Of a DNA stretch of 64,000 nt, positions 36,245-47,446 are shown one piece after another; position 1 is the stretch's first letter, and the number at the start of each line of letters is the position of its first letter. The notes under the pieces are model-generated. The model did no database searches, was not told the DNA's origin, and worked only from the letters and a program-made list of their open reading frames with translations. The stretch is from Ziziphus jujuba (taxonomy: Eukaryota; Streptophyta; Magnoliopsida; Rosales; Rhamnaceae), in contig NC_083386.1 of assembly GCF_031755915.1 (NCBI RefSeq), positions 17,283,001 to 17,347,000 on the forward strand, in the 5' to 3' direction. A program made the translations under genes and the position numbers.

Positions 36245-37530
36245 GTGAGGCTTGAGGATATCTATGGACTATGGAACTTTATAGATGTGTCTTGTAGTGA
36301 CCTTCTTATGTTGTCTCTTGAGAGAGTGATAAACTTTGATATTGATCTGGTTCTCGATATTGGTCCTATCTCATTACTGCCATATCGGATGATTCTAGTG
36401 GAGTTAAAGGAGTTAAAGACTCAGTTGTAGAATTTAGTGGATAAGGGGTTTGTAAGACCAAGTATTTCTCCTTGGAGTGCACCCATTTTGCTTGTGAAGA
36501 ACTAGGATGGTATTATGCGATTGTATATTAATTTTAGGCAACTGAATAAAATTACCATGTGGAACCGGTATCCCTTGTCACATATTAATGATTCGTTTGA
36601 CCAGATGCAGGGTGCTAAGGTATTTTCCAATATTGACTTGAGGTCAATATATCACCAGTTGAGGATTAAGAAATTTGATATTTCTAAAACTGCCTTCAGG
36701 ACTCGATATGGACACTATAACCTCTTGGTGATGTTTCTTGGGTTGACCAATGCTCCTGCAGCATTCATGGACTTTATGAATAAGGTTTTTTAGCTTATTC
36801 TTGGATTGATTCATCATAGTCTTTGTTGATGACATCTTGGTGTATTTTCAGAGTGATGTGGAGCATTTAAGGTTGGTTGCAAACTTTGAGGAAGCATCAA
36901 TTGTATGCTAAGTGTAACAAGTGCAAGTTTTAGTTGGATAGAGTAGATTTCCTAGTGCATGTCTTTTCTATTGATGGTATTTCTATGGATCCTCATAAAA
37001 TAGAAATAGAAGTGGGAGTAACCTACCATAATGATTGAGGTGTGTAGTTTTTTAAGTTTAATAAGGTATTTCTAGAGGTTCTCTAAGATAGCAGGGTCAT
37101 TTAACTATTTAACTATGAAAGGAGTTAAGTTTGTACGAACTAACAAATGTGAACAGAGTTTCTAGGAGTCAAAGAAGAAGTTGACTTCGATACCTATTCT
37201 GACTTTACCAGAAGGCTAAAAGAGGGCTTGAGATATGTATTAATGTAGCATAAGAGGGTAGTAGCTTATCCATTTGAGTAGTTGAAGAAGCACAAGTTAA
37301 ACCATCCTATTCATCATTTAGAGCTTGCAGAAGTGATCTTTACTTTGAAGATTTGGAGATATTATTTGTATGAAGCTACTTGTTAAATCTACATAGACCA
37401 CAAGGAATAAAACTTATGGCATAGAAGATAGATGGAGCTGCTTAACGATTATGATTGCACTATTGACTACCATTTTGGTAGGGCAAATGCAGGAGCCAAT
37501 GCATTAAGTAGAAAGTCTACAAGTTCTTTA
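36245..37530 (+). pseudogene. chromovirus reverse transcriptase and RNase H
   Basis: RT reads PISLLPYRM, FVRPSISPWSAPILLVKN, then (36515-36793) [51 protein letters not shown] and [12 protein letters not shown]. The catalytic box FVDDILVYF follows a frame break near 36830. RNase H is reduced to its end ([36 protein letters not shown]). Stops include TAG in KN*DG at 36502. The wording is typical for Ty3/gypsy chromoviruses. Confidence 0.88.
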
Positions 37531-37779
37531 GCATACGTACAGATGGTGCAGCTTCCTTTGATGGTAGACATGTGAAGTTGGGAGTTATGCTGAGGATGAA
37601 TCCATAGAAAGCTCTAGTTTTCGAGTTCGATCCATACTTATTGATCATATTCATGATATCCAATTTCATGATTCCTTTTTGATAAAGTTGAAAGGCATGA
37701 TGGTAGAGGATACCTATAACTTTCATAGTTATTAGGTACCAGACTTTGTGATCCTGCAAATGAGGGACTTAAAAGGTAG

Positions 37780-38995
37780 ATTCTTGATGAGGCTAAGAGC
37801 TTAGCTTATGCCATGCATCCTAGCTGCTTCAAGATGTGTTATGCTTTACAAGAATATTATTGGCCACGAAGGATGAAGAAGAAGGTTCTAAATTATGCAT
37901 CTAAGTATTTGGTATATCAGCAAGTGAAGGCAGGGAGGTAAAAACTTTAAGGATTTTTGCAACCTTTGCCTATTCAAGTATAAAAATGGGAGCATATCAC
38001 CATGGACTTTTCGTTCGTGCTTCCTCGTAGTCAGGCAGGTCACAATGGTATGTGGGTGATTGTTGACCAACTCATAAAGACCAGGCACTTTTTGCCAATT
38101 CATGAGATTTATACATTACAGATTTAAAGGAAATTGTGAGTTTGCATGGAATTCCTACATCTATTATCTCAAATAAGGACATACGGTTCACATCCAGATT
38201 TTGGGATAGCGTGAGCTTTGGGTATTAAGCTATGTTTTAGCACTACTTTTCACCTACAAACAAATGGACAGTCGAGGAGGACTATATAGACTTTGAAGGA
38301 TATGTTAAGGTCTTAGGAGTCTCACTGACCTTTGGCTGAGTTCATCTATAACAATACCTATCATTCAAGCATTGGTACGACACCTTAAAAAATCTTATGT
38401 GGAAGGTAATAAGACTCCTATATGTTGGAATGGAGTTGGTGAATGAAGCCTATAGGTCTTAACTATGTGCACTAGACAGGCGATGAAGTTAGGTTCATCA
38501 TGAGAGGTTAAAAGCAATTCAAGACAAATAGAAGAGTTATAAAGATATTACAAGGAAGGATCTCGAGTTCAAGATTGGAGGTAGAATTTTCTTAAAGCTA
38601 TCACCTTGGAAAGGAGTAATTCATTTTGGGAAATGAGGGAAATTAAGTTCAAAGTACATTAGGCCATATAAGATAACTAAGAGGGTTGGACCCATTGCCT
38701 ATCGACTTACTTTACCAGTGAAGCTCTCTTAGATTCATGATGTTATCTATGTGTCTACACTTCACAAGTCTAGACTGGATCACTCATATGTATTTGAAAC
38801 TCAGCATATTTAATTAAGGTAAGGCTTATCTTATGTGAAGCAATTAGTACAGATCCTTCACTATAGATATTAGAAGCTTCGTACCAAGACCATACACTTG
38901 GTGAAAGTTTTATGGAAAAACCATGCAGTAGAGGAGGCTACGAGCCAGAGGACAAGATGCAGAGACAGAATCATCACCTTTTCCATTCAGAAAGT
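37780..38995 (+). pseudogene. chromovirus integrase with chromodomain-like C-terminus
   Basis: The order is: finger end (YLVYQQVKAGR), core start WEHITMDFSFVLP, VIVDQLIKTRHFLPI, FHLQTNGQSRRTI*TLKDML, AEFIYNNTYHSSIG, a C-terminal GPY-like part near 38640-38720 (KISPYKI-type text with stops), HKSRLDHSY, and finally TIHLVKVLWKNHAVEEAT at 38890-38945. That last motif is the chromodomain-type tail of Tekay/Del elements, thought to steer insertion to heterochromatin. Many TAG/TAA stops sit where CAG/CAA would be expected. Confidence 0.82.
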
Positions 38996-39021
38996 ATAAA
39001 TTTCATGAATGAAATTTATTT

Positions 39022-39034
39022 AAAGGGGATAGGT
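39022..39034 (+). promoter_or_regulatory. polypurine tract of the first chromovirus
   Basis: AAAGGGGATAGGT lies immediately before the 3' LTR start TGTGACAATC. Confidence 0.65.
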
Positions 39035-40877
39035 TGTGACAATCAATCCAAAGATTAGAAATTAGATTCTTAAATTTTAATTGGTTTGACTGTGATTGAC
39101 TAGTTAGACTGTATGTGGGTCTTAAGTTTGACTTTTATTGGTCAAGAATTTTTTTATTTGACTAGTAAACCATGGTGTAAAGCTTCTTGATTCGCGTTTG
39201 TATAAGTAATAGAAAGTTATGGTTATGGAAAGTTTTTAAATATCAGTATTTATTTATCCAAACCAATTATGGGTTTTGCCTTTTTTTAACGAAACCTAGG
39301 CGCATATATATATATATATATATATATATTCATGAGTATGCATGCCATCATTAAGCAAATCGGAAAATATCCATTTTTCCCCAAAACACCTAAAATTCAT
39401 GTGAGCACACCCAAACCTGAGAGACCTAGTCAAATCCCACAACTCATTTCTGCCTTCAACTAGATCAATGCTAGTTTAATCATTTTTGGCTGACCACTCA
39501 TCTACATGTGCCGACCACCCAGCACGGACACTCATTGGCGACCAAAACCTTAGAGTCTTAGCCAGAACTGCCACTGGATGCGCCGAGATCGAATTAGGGA
39601 AGTCAGCAACAACGCTTCGATTAGGTTGCCAAAGTTTGACCATCTTATTTTGGACCCTCTGAACTTATTCCAAGCCTCTGTTTTCGAGATTCTCCACCAT
39701 TTGAAAGATCTGGTGATACCAAATTTGGCTAAAACTTTGAAGAGCTTTTCTAGCTACCCATAAGGCTTTTGGATCAAGGTGAGTACACCACCGTATTCCT
39801 CATCTCATGGGCTTTTCGTCGGTATAAAGTTTATAAATTTTGGATGTCGTTTGATAATTGTTCCATTTTTGGATCAATTAGTTTTATATCATATAAAATT
39901 AGACTATATTTGGACATAATTGGACAAATTAGACAAAATTAAAGTTATATTAGTGTAATTAAATGTTAATGGACCCAATGAAATGTTCAATTTCATTAAA
40001 TTAGCCTCTGGATGAAAAATCCCAATTTCGTGTATCGGGTATTCAATGCTCACAGTATAATTTGACTATTTTGTATATAATTTTAGAAATTTTAGAGTTA
40101 TTAAAATTATTTTGGACATACGTACACACCCAATGTCTTTGATTTAGTTTCTGAAGTTTAAGAAATATTTTATTATTATTTTAGGCATCGGAACTGATAT
40201 TATAGGTGATCCAACGAAGGAGTTAGTTGAGTTGTAATCTATGAGTAAACCTTATTTTTTGAAATGGTTTTGAAAATTATGTGTTTGATTTTATATAAAC
40301 CTTATTTTTTGAAATGGTTTTGGAAATTATGTATTTGATTTTATATAACATATGAATTATCTTATTATTATTATTATTTAAGTTATATGCTTTATTACTT
40401 GCAAAAAAATTATTTGATTTATCATATTATGGTATACTAAGAGGATTGATTTAGCATAGATAAATTTTAATATATGGCTATATATATATATATATATTTA
40501 TGATGGTATTTGTGAGAATATTTTGATATAATGATTATGGATGTTATTTGAAAGTTTTTTTAATATATTGGATTATGATATGAATATTAGATTGTGAATT
40601 ATTGCATACTATGTTATACTAAGGATATGGATTTTTTGGATTATGATTACACAAGCTTATTTGACCATCCTCTATTTGATCATGTGATTTTTTAGGTCGG
40701 ATGGGAGGTTCCAATTTGCAATGCCTTTGGGACATCAAAGGTCACATTAACAGTTTCTCCCTTCTCCAGCAGTCAATGACATACTAGGATGCTAAATGTG
40801 GTCGTGCGACAGATTATGGTAATCATTATAGTACACAAATATTATTGGTACATTACAAATGCAGTATATGTTTATAT

Positions 40878-40912
<35 letters not shown>

Positions 40913-41278
40913 ATTACTCATATTTATAAATTATAATTTATAAAAGTATTAATTATTTATAAGATGATGGATATTATTTGATTTTAATTTCCTTATTCAA
41001 TAGTTTACCAAATTGTTATGCTTTAGGGATAATCATAGTTTTTGTGAAAAATGTTTGTTAAAACAAAAGCACTTTCAAAGAATGAAAACAAGATTTGAAA
41101 GAAAAGAATTTTTAAAAATATTTTTTATTTTTTTAATATCTCTCATTGTCTTATAATTTTGTATTTTAAATTGTTTCCTTAGATCTCAACTGACAGTTGG
41201 TGTATACTACGTTTGGATACCATTTCATCACCACCTTCATATATTTCGTCGTTATCGCAACTTCATCTTCTCCAAATC
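39035..41278 (+). repeat. 3' LTR of the first chromovirus, truncated
   Basis: Collinear with 31880-34034, ending near CGCAACTTCATCTTCTCC. The part matching 34035-34376, including the LTR end, is absent. A copy-specific 50-bp tandem duplication lies at 40247-40346. (AT)n tracts lie near 39306, 40482 and 40883. Confidence 0.8.
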
Positions 41279-41355
41279 TCCATTCTCTTATTTTTACAGA
41301 TTGTTATGCTTTTTAAGTTAATAAAACTAATGTTTAATTTAAAAAAAAAAAAAAA
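41279..41355 (+). other. short poly(A)-tailed segment replacing the LTR end
   Basis: About 60 bp with no match in the 5' LTR, containing AATAAA (41321 region) followed by a run of A. It looks like the 3' end of a polyadenylated transcript joined to the LTR. Confidence 0.5.
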
Positions 41356-41415
41356 TTAAGCGAAAACTAGATTAACATGGAGGCAGCTGCAAAACTAAAT
41401 CCACCCTTGTCAAAA

Positions 41416-41451
<36 letters not shown>

Positions 41452-42487
41452 CCACCCTTTGGAAATGGTTGAATAATATTATATATATATACATATATAT
41501 AAAGAGAGAGAGAGAGAGAGAGAGAGAGGCTCAAATAAGATATATGTCTTATTTTAGCTAAACTAAGAAACTAAATTAAGAACCGTCAAATCTTTTAGAT
41601 GGTTGAGATTTTAAAATTTATAAATTACTCCTTATGTATTCATGAATAATTATTTTCATGTTCTAATATATATATATATATATATATATAGTTATTTTCT
41701 GCTTTATTATTAATATTTATTATCTGTATTAGTCTAAAAAATGAAAAATTCAGTGGTGCGCAGGGCAAAATTTTCTACATCGGCCATAAATCGGATGAAT
41801 TTTTAATAAACTTATATCTTCAAATGGTCTAAAAGTGAAAATTTGTTTCGTAGATATAATTTTTTCACCAATAGCTGAAGCTTGAAGCGCACTTGAGTTA
41901 TGATACCCGAGTAAACGTTGAATATAAGTTATCTGGTTCCAATGTATACAATTGCAAGTAAACGATCAATTTAGGTAGAAAAAAGATTATACATGAAGTT
42001 TTTTTTTTTTCCTGAAGTGAAAAAGATTCTTGGTTTTCAGAGTTTCAACAAAGAACCAATTTGAATACACACATATAAATATGCATCCAAGGGGAAAGAA
42101 CGAATCAAAGATTTTCCAACAACAATCCCAAACTTTCCCTAGCAGTTTTACTGTCATCTAAGAAACTTGATAAAGAGAACGTTACCAACCATCAAGCTTA
42201 CAATTGTGTTGAAAGCGAAGCATCAAAGAGAAAAGAAGGAATACTTTCCTTCACTAGAAAAGAGAAAAGAAGGAATACTTTCCTTCACTAGAAAGGCTTT
42301 TTAAGATTCAAATCGGGCCTTCCATGCAAAGTCTATAACCCCTACTAACGCCCTATAATCAACCTTTAACAGGCCATCCTTTTTTCCTAACTTTCTCCTT
42401 CAAATAAACACACCCATCCATGGAATATTGGAATATCATATAGCTCGAGAACAAGGAAAAAATTTCAGTGCAGGCCTCGTGTCAAGA
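41356..42487. other. intergenic DNA and remorin upstream region
   Basis: Contains simple repeats: A-rich then (TA)n at 41410-41452 flanked by TCCACCCTT on both sides, (AG)n at 41502-41528, and (TA)n at 41667-41691. From about 42060 the composition becomes gene-like and probably includes the remorin leader. It includes a 34-bp tandem duplication (42227-42294). Confidence 0.45.
42227..42294. repeat. 34-bp tandem duplication upstream of the remorin gene
   Basis: AGAGAAAAGAAGGAATACTT and following bases occur twice, at 42227 and 42261, without visible differences. Confidence 0.9.
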
Positions 42488-44376
42488 ATGGATAATTTAC
42501 TTAAGCAAATGAGGTACTTAATTTCCTTCTCAACTCTTGGAATAATCATTAATTATTCAGCATGAAGCAGGACAATTAGCGTAAGAAGATCACTAACCAT
42601 CCCATTAAACTATTGAGTTATTTTTCGTATTAGGTAAATTGTGTAGTAGTAGAATTCCAAATGTTCTGAAGGATCAATATTCTTTGCTAACCACTTTTGT
42701 TAGGGGAAGACTTTCTACTGTTGAACCAGCGAAAAAGGAAGAATCAAGCAGTGGCAAAGATCGAAGTATACCACCACAAAAAACTCAATCTTTCAAAGGT
42801 ATAATATCCTACCTATACATTTTCTAACAAACATATGGACGTAATTGTGTTTTAGTCTACAGTCATCCTTATTGCACTATGACATATGTTGAGCGATGAA
42901 ATTATGGTAATGCCTCAAACCAGAGATTTCTTAACTCACTGGCCATGAATCTACAGATGAAGCAACAACAAAAAATTGATGGTTATTATTTTACAGATAA
43001 AAAGAAAGGCCAGAACTGGTTCCAGAGACTGAGCTCTAGGCAAATGAGTCAAGAGTACAGTTCTGATGGTGGAATAGAGCATGCAGCTGCAGTAGCGGCT
43101 TCAGCATTTGCCATCAGCTCACTGATAGAATCAATCGATCCAGATAAAATACAGGCAAGAAAGGAGCCTGGAATATCTTCTATGCCAATCAACAGCAGAA
43201 AAGAAGATGCCCCTTCTAAACGATTCTCATTTTCATTCTCTTTCTCCGGTAAAATATGCTAAAACATGTTTATCCAGTCAAACCTAAAATTTTATTGAGT
43301 TTTCTCCTGAACTAGAATTTAAGAAGATGACCACTATCAGGTCAAGATTCAAAGAGAAGTTCAGATAACCAAGATGGTAAGCTGCCAATAACTGCTGCCG
43401 CAGATGCAAAGACACCAGAGAAGGCCATTGTTCCTACCTCTTCAATTCAGAAAACTACAAGTTTTGCACCTGAAAAGGCCACCCTGCCAGCCCCTTCACT
43501 CAAAAAACCTCCAAGTTTTCTTGATAAGCCATCAAACAACATGCTGAACAATCAACCTGGAAGTGCAACACCAAAACATGATTTTCCCACCACTGTAAAA
43601 CCCATACCCCCATCACCACCGCCACCGCCACCGCCACCCCCACCAAGTGAAACCAAACGGCAGAGGTCAATTAGCCCTGCAATGGGGAAAACAAAAGCAG
43701 ATGCCTGGGAGGAAGCTGAGTTGGCTAAAATCAAAGAAAGGTATTCATTCTCAGATGGTTTCTCATACTATATATCAAACATAAATCAAGAACTACCAAA
43801 TAATTTTTTACTCATTTAGAGTACCATCACCTTAAATTATCCAAGTGCATCGCCTTTAGATCATACATATTGGAAAATAAAATGTCGGGCCTGCATTAAT
43901 GACTAAACTGTTTGTCATAACAATATACAAATTGACAGAAAAATAAAGCTCTAGAACGTCAGACAGGTATTTTATATTATTTTTAATGATAATAATATAA
44001 ATATTTTTCAGGTATGAAAAGCTGAAAACCACAATACTTTCTTGGGAGACCAAGAAGAAGACGAAAGCAATGCACCGACGGGAGAGAGAGGAGGTTTGTA
44101 GTATTTTTTATTTATTTTTTTAAACTCTAATTAGCAGCAATGACAAGGACTATCAGAGTACTTACTAACAGTCTAAAACTGCAGAGTGAATTGGAAAGAA
44201 AAAGGAAAAAAGCCTTGGAAAAATACAACAGTGAGATGAAATATATTGCTCAGGTTGCAGGAGGAGCAAGAGCACAGGCAGAGGAAAGGAGAAGGAATGA
44301 AGTGTTAAAGGCGAAAGAAAAGGCAAATGTAATCAGAAAAACAGGAAAGGTTCCAACCACATGTTTCTGCTTCTGA
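42488..44376 (+). CDS. remorin family protein
   Basis: Six exons: 42488-42513, 42704-42798, 42997-43248, 43341-43740, 44012-44093, 44185-44376. They join in frame to 1,047 nt and 348 residues. Start: MDNLLKQMR; the acceptor at 42703 keeps the frame, while an earlier AG at 42632-42633 would create a stop. Features in order: a basic/polar segment (RSIPPQKTQSFK), an aromatic-basic patch (NWFQRLSSRQMS), an alanine-rich helix (AAAVAASAFAISSLI), a Ser/Thr/Pro-rich tail with ten prolines at 217-226, and the Remorin_C coiled coil at about 243-343 (AWEEAELAKIKERYEKL, KKALEKYNSEMKYIAQVAGG, EKANVIRKTGKVP). The C-terminus CFCF has the two cysteines that can be S-acylated in remorins. Remorins are plant plasma-membrane nanodomain scaffolds in immunity, symbiosis and plasmodesmal control. 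The subgroup is not assigned. Confidence 0.9.
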
Positions 44377-45088
44377 ATGTGGCCCATTATATAACCAGGC
44401 CTAGTTTCAAAATAGAGCAGCTAAGTGTAATTATTTCTTTCATGACAATGTATATAGGAAAGAAATCACAGTGAGACTCCATTGCAAAAGTTTGTACCTA
44501 AAATAAAAATAAAAATAAAAAGGAGAGAGAGAAAAATTTGTAAACTATTGAAGCCACATTTGTGTAAATGAATTAGATACAAAATTTAGTAAGAAAAAAG
44601 AACAATCAGCAGTCCAATGAGTTGCAACCAATGGAAAATGACAAAAAACTGATGCCATCATCTCTTTAACATAAAAGGGAAGAAATTACCCAAATCAATC
44701 CTAGACATCTTCCTCAAAGAAAAAGTGTTTTACGAAAACCATAACAAACTTTTAATCCCACCAAAGCCACTTAAGCAATTTCAGCAATGTCTAGTTGTAA
44801 CACAGCTTGTGCATAAGCAAACCACTTCACCAAAAAATGGTAGCTAACTCAATTAAACTTCCTGTAACTCAAACTTACGAACAACTCAAAAAGATGCTTC
44901 CTCTATGATGAAAAAACACATAAAAGAATTTCTAAGCATTAAAACATGGACCCATAAGAAAGTGGATAAGCTTCTGATGAATTCCACTGGGATCAGAATA
45001 AAGGGGGAAAAAAATAATTATAAAAAAAAAAATAGAGTAAATGCAGGCACAAGTTCCTTAGGTTTTATGGAATTAGGAACCAATGGTA
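44377..45088. other. intergenic gap between convergent remorin and RING pseudogene
   Basis: No gene seen. It probably holds both 3' untranslated regions. Confidence 0.5.
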
Positions 45089-45868
45089 TCATGAGAATAT
45101 TTCTCTCATAAGCCTCCCCAACATGGGGTATGCAAAATACATTACCAAGAACGACGGCATAGCAAAAAGAACTGTAATTAGCAAGTAGAGTGCCAAGATC
45201 ACAGCCCTTCCAGGTATTGCCAAAAGATAATGAAAAGAAATATCATGATTAATGGAAACTTAGATGTTAAAGTGAATGAAGAAATCCAGAGACTTATGAA
45301 GGGATAAATACTGTCTGTTGACATGGCTGCTAATGTCATCAGCATTATACCTTGAAAGTTCAGGATAACTAGAAAACGAGGCCCTCCTGAGGTTACCATG
45401 GCTGGCTGGATTTCCAATTGCTATACTGCCCCTTGGAGACCAAATCTGTTGATCTCCGTCTGTGGAACCAAACTTCATCCTATCACCATAGGCTGTCAAC
45501 CATCCAAAGAAGAAAGAAATTCTTGCAAGGAATCGTTTAGATTTCCCCTATAAACCAATCGCAATAATAAGAGGAGACACCAAGGGCAGGAAACAAGAAA
45601 AGGAATCTTAATTTGTTGAGCAGGTAGTCTAAATATAGTCGATTGAAGCCCTAAGACACAAGTTTGGCAGAAAGTATGGCCGCACCATAAAACATAAGGC
45701 ACATTCTCAACAATGTTGAAAGATTTACAGCATTATAGGGCACTCTAGTCCTTCTCTGCTAGTACTTGAACAGGTGTCATCATCCGAGCACTATGAACAA
45801 GCTTGACTTGTATTTGAGCTTTTCTTCAGTCCAGAGCTTGAAATGGCATTTGAAGGAAAGCCCCACAT
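45089..45868 (-). pseudogene. RING-finger transmembrane E3 ubiquitin ligase, inactivated
   Basis: The minus strand starts at 45868 with MWGFPSNAISSSGLKK, a beginning I recall for a plant RING family, and ends near 45091 with YPMLGRLMREIFS and TGA. Between them are a RING finger (ECPI, then CGHTFCQTCVLG, then CPWC), RLVYRGNL, LLWMV, GDRMKFGSTDGDQQIW, LHKSLDFFIH and two hydrophobic membrane segments (LIMIFLFII; AVILALYLLITVLFAMPSFLV). Defects: an in-frame TAG about 26 codons in, an extra base splitting the CPIC knuckle near 45744, and further single-base shifts near 45530, 45493, 45270 and 45230. Expected length is about 260 residues. Adjacent genes are intact, so assembly error is unlikely to explain all breaks. 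It would have been a membrane-anchored ubiquitin ligase. Confidence 0.85.
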
Positions 45869-46800
45869 TATGAATTACAGTTATCATGCAGCCAAAGTAA
45901 CTGCAAAAAGATTTCCTTGCATAAACAGTCGATAGTTTTTGCTCCTTAAATCAAACCTAAATTCGATAGTTTTTTATATCGCATGCATTAAGCAAATAAA
46001 CCAGAATCAAATAGCATTAAGCTAGAAATAACAAATAAGTATATACATTTCTAAAATTCCTATAACAGTTATTGTCAAAAATAACATTCCCATGATAGTT
46101 AACTAAAGAGAAACAATTATATAGAACCCTGCTAGCTTTCCTTCTTCTTCCTTTTTTATTTTTTTTATTTTCTATTTTATTTTATTTTTTATTTTTTATT
46201 TTTTTCTCGTTTTGGACATTACAATCGAGATACCAGCATAATAATATAAATATTTTCCTATAAATTAGTTTCCCAGAAATACTAAATCCATACAAATTCC
46301 CATACATATAATATGAGATTGCCACAAAATTTTACATAGTATATCATCGTACTGTTTCTAGAATGCACAGTTCTACCACCCTCTAAAGTCCCTTATAACT
46401 GAAACAAATTATCAAACCAGAAATAAAAATCAATTATATTCTTATCTATGCCCTATAAAACTAAAACCCATAGTCAATCACTACCAATCAAATGTGCCCA
46501 AAAAATCCAAATATGGTGAAGCTTCTGGAATTTATGTATAATTCAGGATAAAGAGATAAGCGAAAAACACCAAAACAGAACACAAATGTTATAATTAAAT
46601 AAATAAAATACATAGAGGATGTGATAATTAAACAAACAGAACACAAATGTAAAGCAAAAAACGGCTCTGTACCGATAAATATTAGGATTGTGCGCGAAAT
46701 TAACAAACTTGTACGAGGACAATACGTGATCCGAAATTTGGGTTATACCACAAGTGAATAAAAAATAAATAATAGAAAGGAGAATGAAAATGAATTTTAC

Positions 46801-46920
46801 TTGTTTATGCTGTTGTACAAAATTTCGTACAAGACTGTGGAAAGAGGAAGGATTGAACGGAGATCAAAGTGGAAGATCAGCTGTCTCTCTCTCCCTCTCT
46901 TTTCTCTTTTCTCTTTTTTT
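46801..46920 (-). other. possible 5' untranslated exon of the RING pseudogene
   Basis: The minus strand has a GA-rich leader-like sequence (46880-46920) and a donor GTAAAATT at 46800. It would pair with the acceptor TTTTTGCAG ending at 45901, giving a 900-bp leader intron. If real, this is a decayed gene copy and not a retroposed one. Confidence 0.4.
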
Positions 46921-47446
46921 GATATGTAAACATAAAATATTTTTTTCTCTGCACAAAATCAAAAACTCAAAAACTAAGTGTGCTACGGCGTCGTATAGTT
47001 GTCATTCCTGTTTGTTTTTTGTGCAGTTTGGCATTCCCCACTGATAGTTTAACAATAAAATCAATATTATTTAACATAAATTTTTTTTTATTTAAACCAC
47101 AAAAGCATTAGGAAAATAAAAAATAAAAGCTACTCCTATACATAGGTTGTATCTATACATAACCATCTCAGTTATTCAAAATAAATAAAAAATAAAAAAT
47201 AAAAATTGAACAATTGAAGGTATCTTACCTGCTATCAGTTAACAGATCAATGTTTAAAAATCACAGAATTATTATAACGATCACTATAATAATATACCAT
47301 CGATCTATAATAATCTAGAATTTTCAAAAGTATATATATATAAATAAATCTATAATAATATAGAAAATATAAATTAATTTGAAAAGAAATGATATAAAAA
47401 GTAATTTGTAATTTGTGGTCTACAAATTAACAACACTATAGGAAAA
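46921..47446. other. AT-rich intergenic DNA
   Basis: Nothing recognised; possible promoter side of the RING pseudogene. Confidence 0.4.

Larger units (their letters stand above)
31880..41355 (+). mobile_element. Ty3/gypsy chromovirus (Tekay/Del-like), inactive, abnormal 3' end
   Basis: About 9.5 kb: 5' LTR (31880-34376), tRNA-Met-type primer site, gag, protease, RT, RNase H, integrase with chromodomain-like tail, polypurine tract, and a 3' LTR (39035 to about 41278) that lacks the last about 340 bp of the 5' copy. It ends in a poly(A)-tailed segment. LTRs are collinear at roughly 80-85% by eye. All coding domains carry stops and frameshifts. No target duplication could be found because the 3' terminus is altered. 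Confidence 0.85.

Noticed and set aside
42639..42703. upstream extension of remorin exon 2
   Set aside because: It would need an alternative acceptor at 42632-42633 that puts exon 1 out of frame (immediate stop). The acceptor at 42703 keeps the frame.
43552..43734. minus-strand frame with a glycine run
   Set aside because: It is the antisense of the remorin polyproline stretch.
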